Source: Arthrobacter sp. S41
GTDB taxonomy: Bacteria > Actinomycetota > Actinomycetes > Actinomycetales > Micrococcaceae
Reading direction: 5' to 3'
Assembly: GCF_004320535.1 (NCBI RefSeq)
Contig: NZ_SIHY01000003.1
Location: forward strand, 279,809 to 343,808
DNA: 64,000 nucleotides
This document shows, piece by piece, positions 6,060 to 15,831 of this stretch. Position 1 is the stretch's first letter, and every line of letters begins with the position of its first letter. The notes beneath the pieces were generated by a model that was given only the letters and a program-made list of their open reading frames with translations, was not told where the DNA came from and ran no database searches. Position numbers and translations under genes: made by a program.

Positions 6060-9000
6060 TTAGTGGCGACCAATTACGGCTCCGGCGGAGCCATTAGCGA
6101 AGCCCTGCAGTGCTGAGTTCATGGCGCCAGTGGCGGAATCTTCTCCACTCATTCTAGTGTTGAGAACCGCTACGCCCGAGGAAGTGAAGCGATCAAATAG
6201 TTGTTCCGTGGCAAATCCGCCCCAATTAAACCTCAGCTCGTCTGCCCTATGGGTATTGCTCCGCGTTAGTGGGACCCGCCCCCCTGGCAACAACTGATCA
6301 GCTCGATGAGTTGGCATTCGAACAACCGGTTTCAAGCTATTAATACGACGGGTAACAGAGTTGCCCATAGCCGAAGAGAATTTACCAATTCCAACTGATC
6401 CCCCGGCCCCGAACCCGAAGCCGAGTCCCGCAGAGGCAACGTAATCCCCCCAACTGTGTTTTTCGCCGTCAGAAAGTGTGCTCAAGACATTGCTTGTCGC
6501 ACCACCCCCACCGGCAGAAAGCGCAGAACGTGACGTGCCACTGCTCAACAACCTCTGGCCAACTTTATCCACTATCCGTGTTGACCCATTCCCCACCGCA
6601 CTAACTGACGCTTTGGCTCCCTTAACCAATCCTCCGGCAAGTCCACCGGCGATGGCACCGCCTGCAGCTCCAATCCCCGCGTCTGCCCAGACTTTGTTAC
6701 CGTCAATTTTTCCGGTCGTGGCCTGTTGAGAAATAAGCGATGCTCCTCCTGAAGTAAGTGCGCCTGAAGCAGCACCAATTAGCACTACACCGGCTGGTCC
6801 GCCAAAACCGGTGAACATGAGGGCCGCACCAGCAACTACCATAGCTGTTCCAGCGATGTAGGGATGCTTCTTGATCAAGTTACCGGTTCCACGCCAGGCA
6901 TCCCCCAAGAAGCTGTCGCTGATCGCGTTGCCCACAGAAGCCGCACCGGATTTCACCTGGTTCCAGATGTTCTGACTCTGCTTGCCTTCGTTATACGACT
7001 TGAGCCCGTCAGCGCTCACCGGTGACAAACCCAGCGGGTCAATCTGATGTACCGGATCATTACCCGCATAAGAATAAGGATTCGAAGCCCAACCAGCCCC
7101 AGTCGTCGGCTCCAACGGATCAGTACTCAAGAACCCACGAGTCGACGGGTCATACAAACGAGCACCAAGCCAGTCCAGACCCTGAACATTCACCTGCCCA
7201 TTACCCGTGAGCTGAACATGCTCCGGCAACCCAGGAATACCAGCGAAACCAGTGCCCATTCCGGCTCCGGATACTGTCGCACGGCCGGGTACGGTTTGCT
7301 GCGACCACGGAGTTGCAGGGTGTGAAGGGTGTTCACTGCGCCAGCCAGAAACAGATATCTGTCCGTCAACAATCGTGTTACCTGCCGGAGCGTGAGTCAC
7401 CGACGACTGACCCACCGCAAGAAGCTGAGGGGTCGCTGTAGTGGTGTCCCACCACAAATCAGTACCATCAATTTGGGCGAGGTCACCCAGCGCATCAACC
7501 CACAACTCCTGCTTTGTGGTCTCTCCTGTACGTGCACCCGTCGCAGGATTCAAAGCTGTCGTGGTGATGTTTGCTAGTCGACCTGTTTCAGCCCACTCAA
7601 AGACGCGTTCCATCGAGTCAGAACGTTCGCTGATGCGACGGCCCAAGCCGTCGTAAACGTAGACGGCAGTTTCTTCAGATCCGTCAGCACTGGTTGTGGT
7701 CCGTGAGAGTAACTGGCTTGCAGCATCATAAACATACTCAGTAGTGGTACCGCCGTCAGTCTCACGGATCAATCGTCCGGCAGTGTCATACACCCACTCA
7801 GAACTCACCAAAGTTCCAGGCCCGCCGGCCACAGAATCCGTGACTACAACGGCTTCCTCTGAAAACTGCACCCCCTCGGAACCCGACAACGAATACGCAC
7901 CAACCAGCTGATGCGCCCCATCAAAGGCGTAGCGCGCCTCGACGCCATCAGAACTTTGAACACCAGCGATACGTCCCAAATCATCACGAGAAATATTGGT
8001 GACTAGTGGATCCTGGCCATCGCCAGAGACCTCATGGCGGCTAATAGCACCGTAGGCGTACTCCCACGACTGAGTCACCGAGGGATGCGAAGCATCCTTC
8101 GGTTGTGCAGTAGCTGAAGTCAGCTCCCCCTCGTGGTTATAGGTGTAAACAATCTGACCGAAGACCGGATGTTCCACCAACGTCACGCGACCAACAATGT
8201 CATGACCATACGAGATACTCATGCCGGTCGGGTCAGTGACCGAAACGATCCGACCCTCATTGTCATAAACCCACGATGGGCCCTGACCGTCACGGGTATG
8301 TGAGAGAAGATTCCCTACACCGTCATAACGCAACACATGCTCAACAGGGAGCTTTTCGTCTTTGGTGTGATCAGTGATGGTGACGCAACGGCGGGAAGCA
8401 TCACGCGCGTACTCAGCCAAAACACGAGTTGGGGTGCCTACTGTTTTCAGGTTGCCTGCGTTGTCGTACGTCCAGCGCAGCTCTTGCTCAACACCAGTTT
8501 CATCACCGGTGCGCTGCCAGATCAAACGACCAGCAGCATCATAACCGGCAGAGGTTTTGCGTCCTAGCGGATCAACCTGCGCGACCAGGCGTCCTGCAGC
8601 ATCGTATTCTCGCGTGGCTATGTTACCCAGAGGGTCAATGGTTTTCACCAAGTTACCCGTCACGTCATACTCGTACTGCGTGACTCCACCAACACCATTA
8701 GCGACGGCCGTGAGCTGACCGGCAGCATCATATTGGAAACGTCGTGTACCGTGCAGCGGATCTTGCAACGCGGTGATACGACCGCAAGCGTCGTACTGGA
8801 AGCGCGCAGCACCCTGAGCAATCACGCGGCCTAGCCTGTCGTAATGGGTGCGTTCGCTCAGCCAACCATCTACAGCTTGCGGATCTTCACTACTGAAGTG
8901 ACGGGCGATGACTAGAGAATTCTCGTTGTACTCCAAACGGACTTGAGCCCCGGAAGGATCAGTCATGAGGCTTGGACGTCCGGCAGCATCATGCTCATAC

Positions 9001-11813
9001 CGGGACACTGCACCACTCGGAGAGGTCTCTTCAATCATGCGGCCAGCTAGGTCATAAGTGAACTTGGTCAGGTGTCCTTCACCGTCCAAGAATTCAACAA
9101 CACGGCCAGCTAGGTCATAGACCATAACTTCTGCTGAACCATCGCTAGCAACGGACTTGACGGGACGTCCGTACTCGTCAAATTTGATGGTTTCTTTGCT
9201 GAACGCATCCGAAACAGTCAGCGTCTTAGACTTCTGATCATTGGAGGCTGATTCCCGCACACCGGTCGGATCTACGGTGGCCGTCAAATCCCCATTCACG
9301 CCGTACTCGTTACGCCACAATCCACCGAGCGGATCAGTGACTGAAGTTAACTGTGAGAGTAGGTCATGTTCGAAAGACCACTGTGCGCCGTTGGCGAGAG
9401 TAATCGCTTCTACATGTCCGAGATCATCGTAGGACTGCTTGGTGGCACGGCCCAGTGGATCAATCGTGGACACCAAATGGCCATGGACAGGATCGTATTC
9501 GTAGGCTGTTCGGCCACCGGTCGGATCAATGCTGGCACTGATCCGGGCATTGGTGCCGTATTCGTAGTGCCAGGTTCCACCTTCTGCATCGGTGAGGCGA
9601 ATCAGGTTGCCCACAGCGTTGTAATCAAACGAGGTCACGGCCCCTGACGGGCTGATGGCACGAATGAGTCGTCCCGCGCCATCACGTTCAAAGGTGGCAG
9701 TGTTGCCGTACGCGTTGGTAACCGTGGCCAGGTCCCCAAACTCGTCATAACCCAAAGTGACGATAACACCTGTTGGGTCAACAACTCGGGTGAGCTTACC
9801 GTGGTCCCAGGTCATCTGGGAGCGTCCGCCCATGGGATCAACGATGACCGACGGGTTACGAGTCGGCCCGAAAGCAGAACCACTTTCAGCATCAGATTCA
9901 AAGTTCTGATCATCGTATTCAAACGCAGTGGTGCCCCCATTGCCAGCCACCACAGCGGTAATACGGTCAAAGTCATCGTAACCGTAGGTTAGTTCTGCAC
10001 CCTCACGAGTTTTGGTGCGGATTCGGCGTCCACGGTCATCGTACAGATGACGGGTCACGCCACCGTCACGCTCAATAGAATTGAGCAAGTTGCCGTGATG
10101 GTCATATGCCATGCGTTGCTCTTGATCATTGCCATCGGTAATGCTGATCAATCGGCCTTGCTGATCTGAAACATAGGTGTTCGAACGTGAACCGTCCACG
10201 TCAGAGACGCTAGTGACCAGCCCCGGGAGGTACACGAAACGTGTGGTGCGACCAAACTCAGAGACCTGAGTGGTGACACGGTTTTTCTCGTCATAGGTGT
10301 TCTCTGCTTCAACAACGCCATGGGCATCAATGACCTTGTAAATTAGGCCAGCAGTATTCCACTCATAGCGCCGAGTACCAGCACCGGTAGCGGTCACAGC
10401 GGTGAGCTGGCCGGAGGTGTTGTATTCATAGGAAGAGGTGCGTCCGTCACTGGACACCACTCTGGCAACACGTTGCTCGGGCGCCTGCGGATCCTTGGAC
10501 GCTACGCGCTCGATGCTGATCCAGCGACCAAATTCATGAACAAGACGGGATACGCGAGCGTTCTCATCGCGTTCCACGTCGATACGAGTACCTTCACCCT
10601 GGGTGCTATATAGCCAAAGTCCAGCGGTGTTGAATGCCCACTGTGCTGCCTCATTGGTGGAAACAATAAGACGTTCCGCGCCGTTGATGGTGTGCTTGGC
10701 TAGCCAGTAGCTGGCAGCGTTGGCGCGGCCCCAGCCTTCACCTTGGCGAGGGAAGAACAATTCGCGCCCGTCAGACATGACACAGGTAGCACCCTCGGAG
10801 TTCAGTACCAGCCGGACGTCCAGGACGCTGTCCCAACCTGGCCCAAACGAACCATTGGTTTCCGAGATGCTGTTGTACATGCGTTCAATACGCAGCGCCT
10901 GGGCAGCCCCAACAAAAGCTAAATCGAGCTCTGGCTCGATGAAGTTACCGTTGGCGGTATTGATTGGGTCTGAAGCATAACCCGTTGTGGTCTCGCCACC
11001 CTTAACTTGGGCGGCTGGAATTTTAAGGTCAGTGCGGCTGGCATTAACCCCGGCGTTCTTCAACGCGGCGAAGAGCGAAGCGTTAGAAACGGTGGCAACG
11101 CTACCTTCGCCGCCAGCTGCCTCGAAAGCATCGGCCACGGTACGTGCCCAGGTAACGTCGTTCTTATTTGCAGTCATCCAGTCATTGAAGGCGGTGATGA
11201 CTCCGTCGGCATTCAGGGAGCCGAACTGGCATTGGCTGGCGAAGTTGGAAAGCTGTGAGCTCAGTGTTCCAGGAAGGCCGGACAACTCTTCGTTGAGGCC
11301 TGCCGAACCATTAGCGTAGGAACGAAGGTTTTCTGGGTTGCCGGAGGAAACACCATTGGAGGCGGTGGCAAGTTCCAGCGGACTCTGACGTGCCATGCCC
11401 TTTGATTCGATGGGTTTCGGTGGCGTCACCGGGCTTGATTCAGGCCCTGTCGGGGCGGGCCCCTCGAGGTGGAAGAACTCTTCAACTTTGCCTTGCCACG
11501 AATCTTTGTGTTCGTAGTATTCACGAGCGACTTGTCGTCGCTCGTTTTCTTCCTTCGCTTGGCTCGCCAGATGTTCGGCCGCTTCGGCCACCTGATCAAG
11601 TTGCGTAGCAAGCTCAGTACCGTCAGCTGATGCCGTTTCCGCATTAAAGGTGAAGCCATCGGCGAAGCCGCCTTTGAAATCCTGGCTACCCGTGGAGACG
11701 AAGGACTGCCTACCGGACTGCTGATCCCTCACACTTTGTGCCGCTGAACGGAATTTACCCGCAACTGTTTCAGCAGTACCGAAATTAAAGGTGAGATTTT
11801 CAGCTGCGTGCAT
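6060..11813 (-). CDS. RHS/YD-repeat polymorphic toxin-type protein, probable type VII substrate
   Basis: 1917 residues. Residues 1-115 form a helical N-terminus of WXG/LXG type rather than a signal peptide. A DUF6531-like entry (INTANGNFIEPELDLAF, about 284-300) is followed by more than 1100 residues of YD repeats of the form YDxxGRL. The RHS core-associated end has LGARLYDPSTRGFLSTDPLEP and NPYSYAGNDPVHQIDPLGL (about 1515-1596). The 321 residues after DPLGL begin with hydrophobic glycine-rich pre-toxin sequence (about 1655-1735) and end with two THRAD[QE]L repeats and a short serine/glycine-rich tail. No nuclease, deaminase or ADP-ribosyltransferase motif is recognisable there. The start has a clean AAGGAG site. 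A WXG100 gene lies upstream and a candidate immunity gene 20 bases downstream. RHS shells enclose a C-terminal toxin and deliver it to rivals; export by the neighbouring type VII-like system is inferred. Confidence 0.9.
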   Translation of the reverse strand: MHAAENLTFNFGTAETVAGKFRSAAQSVRDQQSGRQSFVSTGSQDFKGGFADGFTFNAETASADGTELATQLDQVAEAAEHLASQAKEENERRQVAREYYEHKDSWQGKVEEFFHLEGPAPTGPESSPVTPPKPIESKGMARQSPLELATASNGVSSGNPENLRSYANGSAGLNEELSGLPGTLSSQLSNFASQCQFGSLNADGVITAFNDWMTANKNDVTWARTVADAFEAAGGEGSVATVSNASLFAALKNAGVNASRTDLKIPAAQVKGGETTTGYASDPINTANGNFIEPELDLAFVGAAQALRIERMYNSISETNGSFGPGWDSVLDVRLVLNSEGATCVMSDGRELFFPRQGEGWGRANAASYWLAKHTINGAERLIVSTNEAAQWAFNTAGLWLYSTQGEGTRIDVERDENARVSRLVHEFGRWISIERVASKDPQAPEQRVARVVSSDGRTSSYEYNTSGQLTAVTATGAGTRRYEWNTAGLIYKVIDAHGVVEAENTYDEKNRVTTQVSEFGRTTRFVYLPGLVTSVSDVDGSRSNTYVSDQQGRLISITDGNDQEQRMAYDHHGNLLNSIERDGGVTRHLYDDRGRRIRTKTREGAELTYGYDDFDRITAVVAGNGGTTAFEYDDQNFESDAESGSAFGPTRNPSVIVDPMGGRSQMTWDHGKLTRVVDPTGVIVTLGYDEFGDLATVTNAYGNTATFERDGAGRLIRAISPSGAVTSFDYNAVGNLIRLTDAEGGTWHYEYGTNARISASIDPTGGRTAYEYDPVHGHLVSTIDPLGRATKQSYDDLGHVEAITLANGAQWSFEHDLLSQLTSVTDPLGGLWRNEYGVNGDLTATVDPTGVRESASNDQKSKTLTVSDAFSKETIKFDEYGRPVKSVASDGSAEVMVYDLAGRVVEFLDGEGHLTKFTYDLAGRMIEETSPSGAVSRYEHDAAGRPSLMTDPSGAQVRLEYNENSLVIARHFSSEDPQAVDGWLSERTHYDRLGRVIAQGAARFQYDACGRITALQDPLHGTRRFQYDAAGQLTAVANGVGGVTQYEYDVTGNLVKTIDPLGNIATREYDAAGRLVAQVDPLGRKTSAGYDAAGRLIWQRTGDETGVEQELRWTYDNAGNLKTVGTPTRVLAEYARDASRRCVTITDHTKDEKLPVEHVLRYDGVGNLLSHTRDGQGPSWVYDNEGRIVSVTDPTGMSISYGHDIVGRVTLVEHPVFGQIVYTYNHEGELTSATAQPKDASHPSVTQSWEYAYGAISRHEVSGDGQDPLVTNISRDDLGRIAGVQSSDGVEARYAFDGAHQLVGAYSLSGSEGVQFSEEAVVVTDSVAGGPGTLVSSEWVYDTAGRLIRETDGGTTTEYVYDAASQLLSRTTTSADGSEETAVYVYDGLGRRISERSDSMERVFEWAETGRLANITTTALNPATGARTGETTKQELWVDALGDLAQIDGTDLWWDTTTATPQLLAVGQSSVTHAPAGNTIVDGQISVSGWRSEHPSHPATPWSQQTVPGRATVSGAGMGTGFAGIPGLPEHVQLTGNGQVNVQGLDWLGARLYDPSTRGFLSTDPLEPTTGAGWASNPYSYAGNDPVHQIDPLGLSPVSADGLKSYNEGKQSQNIWNQVKSGAASVGNAISDSFLGDAWRGTGNLIKKHPYIAGTAMVVAGAALMFTGFGGPAGVVLIGAASGALTSGGASLISQQATTGKIDGNKVWADAGIGAAGGAIAGGLAGGLVKGAKASVSAVGNGSTRIVDKVGQRLLSSGTSRSALSAGGGGATSNVLSTLSDGEKHSWGDYVASAGLGFGFGAGGSVGIGKFSSAMGNSVTRRINSLKPVVRMPTHRADQLLPGGRVPLTRSNTHRADELRFNWGGFATEQLFDRFTSSGVAVLNTRMSGEDSATGAMNSALQGFANGSAGAVIGRH

Positions 11814-11880
11814 CGTAGTACTCCTTGAAATCAGCTGCTGCGAACTATCGCGTCACAAGATGAGGTGGCTAAGCGTAACG

Positions 11881-11916
11881 AAGCCACCGGCGGCCTTAGT
11901 TACCAGCCGGTGGCTT
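11881..11916 (-). terminator. Hairpin between the WXG100 and RHS genes
   Basis: AAGCCACCGGC at 11881-11891 pairs perfectly with GCCGGTGGCTT at 11906-11916, with a 14-base loop and no long T run. It sits between the two genes and would let the small WXG100 gene be made in excess over the giant RHS gene by partial termination or 3'-end protection. Confidence 0.6.
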
Positions 11917-11934
11917 CGATGCCGACGAAAGAAA

Positions 11935-12216
11935 TTACTGGTTTCCACCAGCGGAGAAGATATCGTCCGAGATCTTGCCAAGCTGCAGGTTCAGCTCTTC
12001 AAGCTCAGCACGAGCCTTGTCCAAGGCGACCTTGGTTTCTGGCCAAGTGTCGGCACGGAACTGGGAAGCGAGATTGCCATCCCAGACGTTGGGATCAGAG
12101 AGGATACGGCCCTGTGAGTCCAAAGCATCGATCTGATCGGTAAAACCACCGGTGATGATGTTCTGCAACGCCGTGATGGCAGTTTTGGCCTGTTCGGTTG
12201 ATAGAACGCGGGACAT
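11935..12216 (-). CDS. WXG100 (ESAT-6-like) type VII secretion protein
   Basis: 93 residues, the standard WXG100 length. The turn motif W45-D46-G47 (VWDGNLA) lies between two helices, and the second helix is amphipathic with ELEELNLQLGKISDDI. The C-terminus lacks an obvious YxxxD/E export signal, so it may depend on a partner. Start ATG at 12216 with AGGAG eight bases upstream. It is the first gene of the unit that continues into RHS and faces away from the secretion operon at 12592. Its likely role is co-substrate or partner of the RHS N-terminus. Confidence 0.9.
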   Translation of the reverse strand: MSRVLSTEQAKTAITALQNIITGGFTDQIDALDSQGRILSDPNVWDGNLASQFRADTWPETKVALDKARAELEELNLQLGKISDDIFSAGGNQ

Positions 12217-12591
12217 GAAATTCAGCTCCTAACAAGTTTCAATAACTAGGTTTCGGAAGGTCATGCCTAGTTAACACTGTGTTCATCTAGGCGTGGCAAT
12301 CCGTGTTTATTCAACCAACTGGTCGACTGATTACAATCTAGCGCAGCATAACTAGTCACGCAATTCATCCAACACCTTGAGTTGCGTCGCTTTTTCGCCT
12401 CACAAGTGACACCCTCTAGTGTTTACGTGCGATACAGGGGATTTCGCGCACGTAACTTACGGGTAATCTTTTGTCGACGTGCGACTTACTTGAAGCTACA
12501 AGTTAACTCTTTCCTGTGGATGAACAAAGCGAAATTCGGTCGACAGCGTTGGTTCAATTAGACTGACTCTGGTTTATCTATCGGGAGAAGA
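12217..12591. promoter_or_regulatory. Divergent control region of the type VII locus with a 9-bp inverted repeat
   Basis: These 375 bases separate the WXG100-RHS unit from the secretion operon and must hold both promoters. TTACGTGCG at 12423-12431 is repeated inverted as CGCACGTAA at 12447-12455, a perfect 9-bp repeat with a 15-base spacer, well placed for a regulator acting on both sides. The lipoprotein gene has a strong GGGAGAAGA site at 12581-12589. I could not fix -10/-35 boxes with confidence. Confidence 0.5.
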
Positions 12592-15500
12592 ATGAAGCGT
12601 CAGCTATTACTTGGTTCGGCAACCCTTGCAGCTATTGGGCTCGTCGCGGGGTGCACTCAAGCGCCTCCAAAGGTCAAAGACCCTGTGAACATTTCCCAAG
12701 GTGTGCAGGTATCCCTAGCACCCGACGCGTCAATTACTCAGATCGTGAGCGACTCTGTCTCTGTAGGCCAAGACGGGCAGATGTCTAGCGACCACAAAGT
12801 GATGGGCTCTGATCTCGTTGATGATCTACCTATCCGCGTCAGCACGACCTACCGCGCAGAAGACGGATCCACGGGTACAAATCTCGAAGACCTTGCAGGT
12901 TATACGGGCAAAGTTGAAATTGGGTTGAACGTTCAGAACCTTACTGTTAAGTCCCAAGACGTTTCCTATGACGTAGCCGGCCAGTCAAAAACCGATCCAG
13001 CGCTGGTTGGTGCCCCGTTAACGGTGATGGCTTCCGCAGAGCTCCCTGGAGTTCGCGTTGATCAGTTGAACCCCTCCGATAGCAACGGCAAATCAGGAAC
13101 AAACGGAATCATCTCCACGTCAACGGGTGATGAGTCTTCAGCCAGCAAAGATGGAAGTGGCCCGTCCGCCACTACCGTAGTTCAATGGGCAACTCTCTTG
13201 GCTCCCCCGGTATCGCCAGCTCAGACGAGCTTGCGCCTTTCAGCCGACGTTGAAAACTTTGACGTGCCAAGTTTTGATATCGCAGTTCAACCAGGCCTGA
13301 ATACTGATCCATCCTCGGCTGGTGTTCTGACCGCTGGCGCACAGAGCAACAGTTCAGACGAACTTGAAATGCAGAAGCGCACCATTGACGTCGTTATGTC
13401 CGTCAACGATGTGTTGGCACGGGCAGGCAAGACCATGACCGACGTCCGAGAAAATCTAGATACCACTTCAGGCACTCTCGGCGTTGACGCAGCGGAGAGC
13501 CTAAAAACTAACAGTGAATCACTGACAAAGACCATGGAGGGTGTTCACAAGCAGGTCGAGCAGCTTAGCGTTGACCTCGCCGCCAATACTGAGACAACCA
13601 GCAAGGAAACGAACGAGCAACTCTCGGAAGTTGTTTCCGCCATGGACTCCATGTTGGGCGACACCTCAGCAGCGCCAGCTTCCGCCCAGTTGGAAGGTGA
13701 CAGCTGCGGTGCCAATGTACAAAGCAATGGCCGAAACTACAGTGCCTACTCCAGCTTGAGCCAAATCTCTTCTCAGCTCAACGGATACGCAAAGGCGACC
13801 TCTGGCTGCCGTGATTCCCTATCGCAGGCTTTGGCGGACTCCATTGGCCCAGCTGAACCAACGGCGGAGAACTGCGATGACCCATCGATGACCTGCGCGT
13901 TCCGCGAATCTTCGATGAAGATTACCGAAGAACTAATTGGCTTGGTTGTCAACGGGGAAAAACTGATTGCTGATCTACAGCCCGAACTTATCGGCAACAC
14001 CATGAGCCTTCATAAGGACTTGGTTAAGTCTCTAGAGGAATCTCAGAAGGACCTCGACAGCTTGCACGGGCAGGCCGGTGGAAATATCAAAGCTGAAGAT
14101 CTCGAAAAGTTGAAAGAGTCAGTCGACACTTCGCGGGAACAGCTTTCACAGATGACCGCCTCCCTAGATTCGCTGCACGCGCTTGCTGAGAAGAACATTG
14201 AACGTATCGGCGAAGCTAAAAAAACCTCCTCCATGCAAGGACAGAACCAGGAACTGATTGACGAGATCTGTTCATTGGTGGAGCAGTCCGACGAAGAACA
14301 CGGGATCTCTCCAGAAGAGGCAAAGAAACTTCTCGATCACCTCACGGACAATGCCGACTGCTTGGATGATCTACCAGTCATTCCGAGCGCTACCGCAAGT
14401 CCTTCTGAGTCGCAGGTGCCTGAGCACTCCGAAGAACCTACCCCTTCAGAAGACGTAGACCCCACGCCTTTGACCCCGACACAGGTTCCGTTGGACAGCG
14501 AAAGCCCAACTCCTTCGGAAAGCCCTGCTCCAAGCGATAAGGCGAAACCAAGCAAGACTCCATCCGAGAGCCCGGCGCCTAGCTCAAGCTCCAGCCCTTC
14601 AGCATCGGCAACACCTTCTGAAAAGAAGATCGACATTGCTGAGCCTGCGGCCTTTGTGAGGTCAAAGCCTTCACAGTCGCCAGAGGCCTCGGAATCCGCC
14701 CTCCCAACGGCAAACATCCCCGAAGATGAACCGAATCCCCCGAAGCCTTTTGAATCGCCGGAGCCTTCTGACTCAGCCCTTCCAACCGCAAACATTCCAG
14801 AAGATGAACCCACTCCATCGGGGACACCGGACGATGAACAGCCACCAGTCGGACAGATTCCTGAAGACGATCAGGATGAGGACTTAAACGCACCCATGGA
14901 TGTTCAGCTCAGCGATCAGGCTGAGGACTGGGCTGTCGTTTTGGATGCCTCCGATACCTCAAAGAAGAATGATGGTGCCGGAGAAGAACTCAAGGATCTT
15001 TCCAAGCAACTTGAACAGCTCAGCGGACAGCTTGATGCGTTAACTAAGCAGGATGACTCAGATTCATCTTCTGCCAAAAATGCACTGGCTGACTTGGATG
15101 AGGAGTTCGCAAAAACGCTGGAAACGAATGCCAATCTTGGAGACAGCCTGTCGCAGCTAGAGCTACAACAGAAAGCTCTCGAGTCGCAGATCCGTGATGC
15201 CTTCTCCCAAGCTGCAGTTGATTCTTCGAAGAGTGCATCCCAACTCATCAATGATCAAGTGCGCGTCGTTTCTAATCAGGGAAACCTGAGCCGCGAAGAG
15301 GTCATCAATGCCTTTGACCACTCTGTCGCAGGACTCTTGGCGACATCTAACAATGTTGAAAATGACGCAAAGAAAAACCTTGAGCAGCAGCATGCAGATC
15401 TGCAGAAGCAAGCAGACGCCTTAGGCCGCGGCATGGATGACCAAACCGCTGGGGCACTAGAAGCAATTGCCCAGTCGTCCGGGCAGTCAGCCAGGGACAT

Positions 15501-15831
15501 GAATGGTGCCAAGGCAATGCTCACTGCTTCCTTGAATAAGGTGATCCTGGATCTGGGTAACCGCAAGGTGAATGGCTCTGGTCTGCTGGGTTCATTGAGC
15601 ACCAGCGCTGCATTGTCTGAAACTGCTGACTATCAGCTCGCATTGGCAAGCAAGACTGCTGAGGAATATGCGAACCTGCGAGAAGAGGATGTTTCCTCAA
15701 TCCTGCATCGCCAAGCTCAGGTGAAAGCTTCAATGCAAGCCAGCAGCGAACTGCCCGCATTTGGCATTGAAGTTCCGCAGGGAGCCCAAAGCAATACCCT
15801 GTACTCGTTCCGCTTGGAAGGTAATTCCTAA
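12592..15831 (+). CDS. Giant coiled-coil lipoprotein of the type VII-like locus
   Basis: 1079 residues. A lipoprotein signal peptide ends in the lipobox LVAGC (Cys21). The first 240 residues are a beta-rich domain with phrases such as LNVQNLTVKSQDVSYDVAG and SPAQTSLRLSADVENFDVPSF. Long helical coiled-coil stretches follow (about 260-350, 470-590 and 790-1000). Between them lies a Pro/Ser/Glu-rich linker (about 600-760) with many PSESPAPS-type units and a near-duplicate SALPTANIPEDEP segment. The overall plan, outer helical stalks around a low-complexity linker, recalls the extracellular part of EsaA/YhgE-type T7SSb components, but here it is lipid-anchored and no homology is proven. Its stop codon overlaps the next start by one base, so the two proteins are co-translated. 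Confidence 0.75.
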   Translation: MKRQLLLGSATLAAIGLVAGCTQAPPKVKDPVNISQGVQVSLAPDASITQIVSDSVSVGQDGQMSSDHKVMGSDLVDDLPIRVSTTYRAEDGSTGTNLEDLAGYTGKVEIGLNVQNLTVKSQDVSYDVAGQSKTDPALVGAPLTVMASAELPGVRVDQLNPSDSNGKSGTNGIISTSTGDESSASKDGSGPSATTVVQWATLLAPPVSPAQTSLRLSADVENFDVPSFDIAVQPGLNTDPSSAGVLTAGAQSNSSDELEMQKRTIDVVMSVNDVLARAGKTMTDVRENLDTTSGTLGVDAAESLKTNSESLTKTMEGVHKQVEQLSVDLAANTETTSKETNEQLSEVVSAMDSMLGDTSAAPASAQLEGDSCGANVQSNGRNYSAYSSLSQISSQLNGYAKATSGCRDSLSQALADSIGPAEPTAENCDDPSMTCAFRESSMKITEELIGLVVNGEKLIADLQPELIGNTMSLHKDLVKSLEESQKDLDSLHGQAGGNIKAEDLEKLKESVDTSREQLSQMTASLDSLHALAEKNIERIGEAKKTSSMQGQNQELIDEICSLVEQSDEEHGISPEEAKKLLDHLTDNADCLDDLPVIPSATASPSESQVPEHSEEPTPSEDVDPTPLTPTQVPLDSESPTPSESPAPSDKAKPSKTPSESPAPSSSSSPSASATPSEKKIDIAEPAAFVRSKPSQSPEASESALPTANIPEDEPNPPKPFESPEPSDSALPTANIPEDEPTPSGTPDDEQPPVGQIPEDDQDEDLNAPMDVQLSDQAEDWAVVLDASDTSKKNDGAGEELKDLSKQLEQLSGQLDALTKQDDSDSSSAKNALADLDEEFAKTLETNANLGDSLSQLELQQKALESQIRDAFSQAAVDSSKSASQLINDQVRVVSNQGNLSREEVINAFDHSVAGLLATSNNVENDAKKNLEQQHADLQKQADALGRGMDDQTAGALEAIAQSSGQSARDMNGAKAMLTASLNKVILDLGNRKVNGSGLLGSLSTSAALSETADYQLALASKTAEEYANLREEDVSSILHRQAQVKASMQASSELPAFGIEVPQGAQSNTLYSFRLEGNS
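14683..14811 (+). repeat. Near-duplicate coding repeat in the lipoprotein linker
   Basis: The stretch coding for SALPTANIPEDEP occurs twice, near 14695 and near 14776, about 81 bases apart, with several silent differences. It marks expansion of the flexible linker by tandem duplication followed by drift. Confidence 0.6.

Noticed and set aside
14337..14813. A glycine/serine-rich minus-strand frame
   Set aside because: Antisense shadow of the PSESP linker in the giant lipoprotein.
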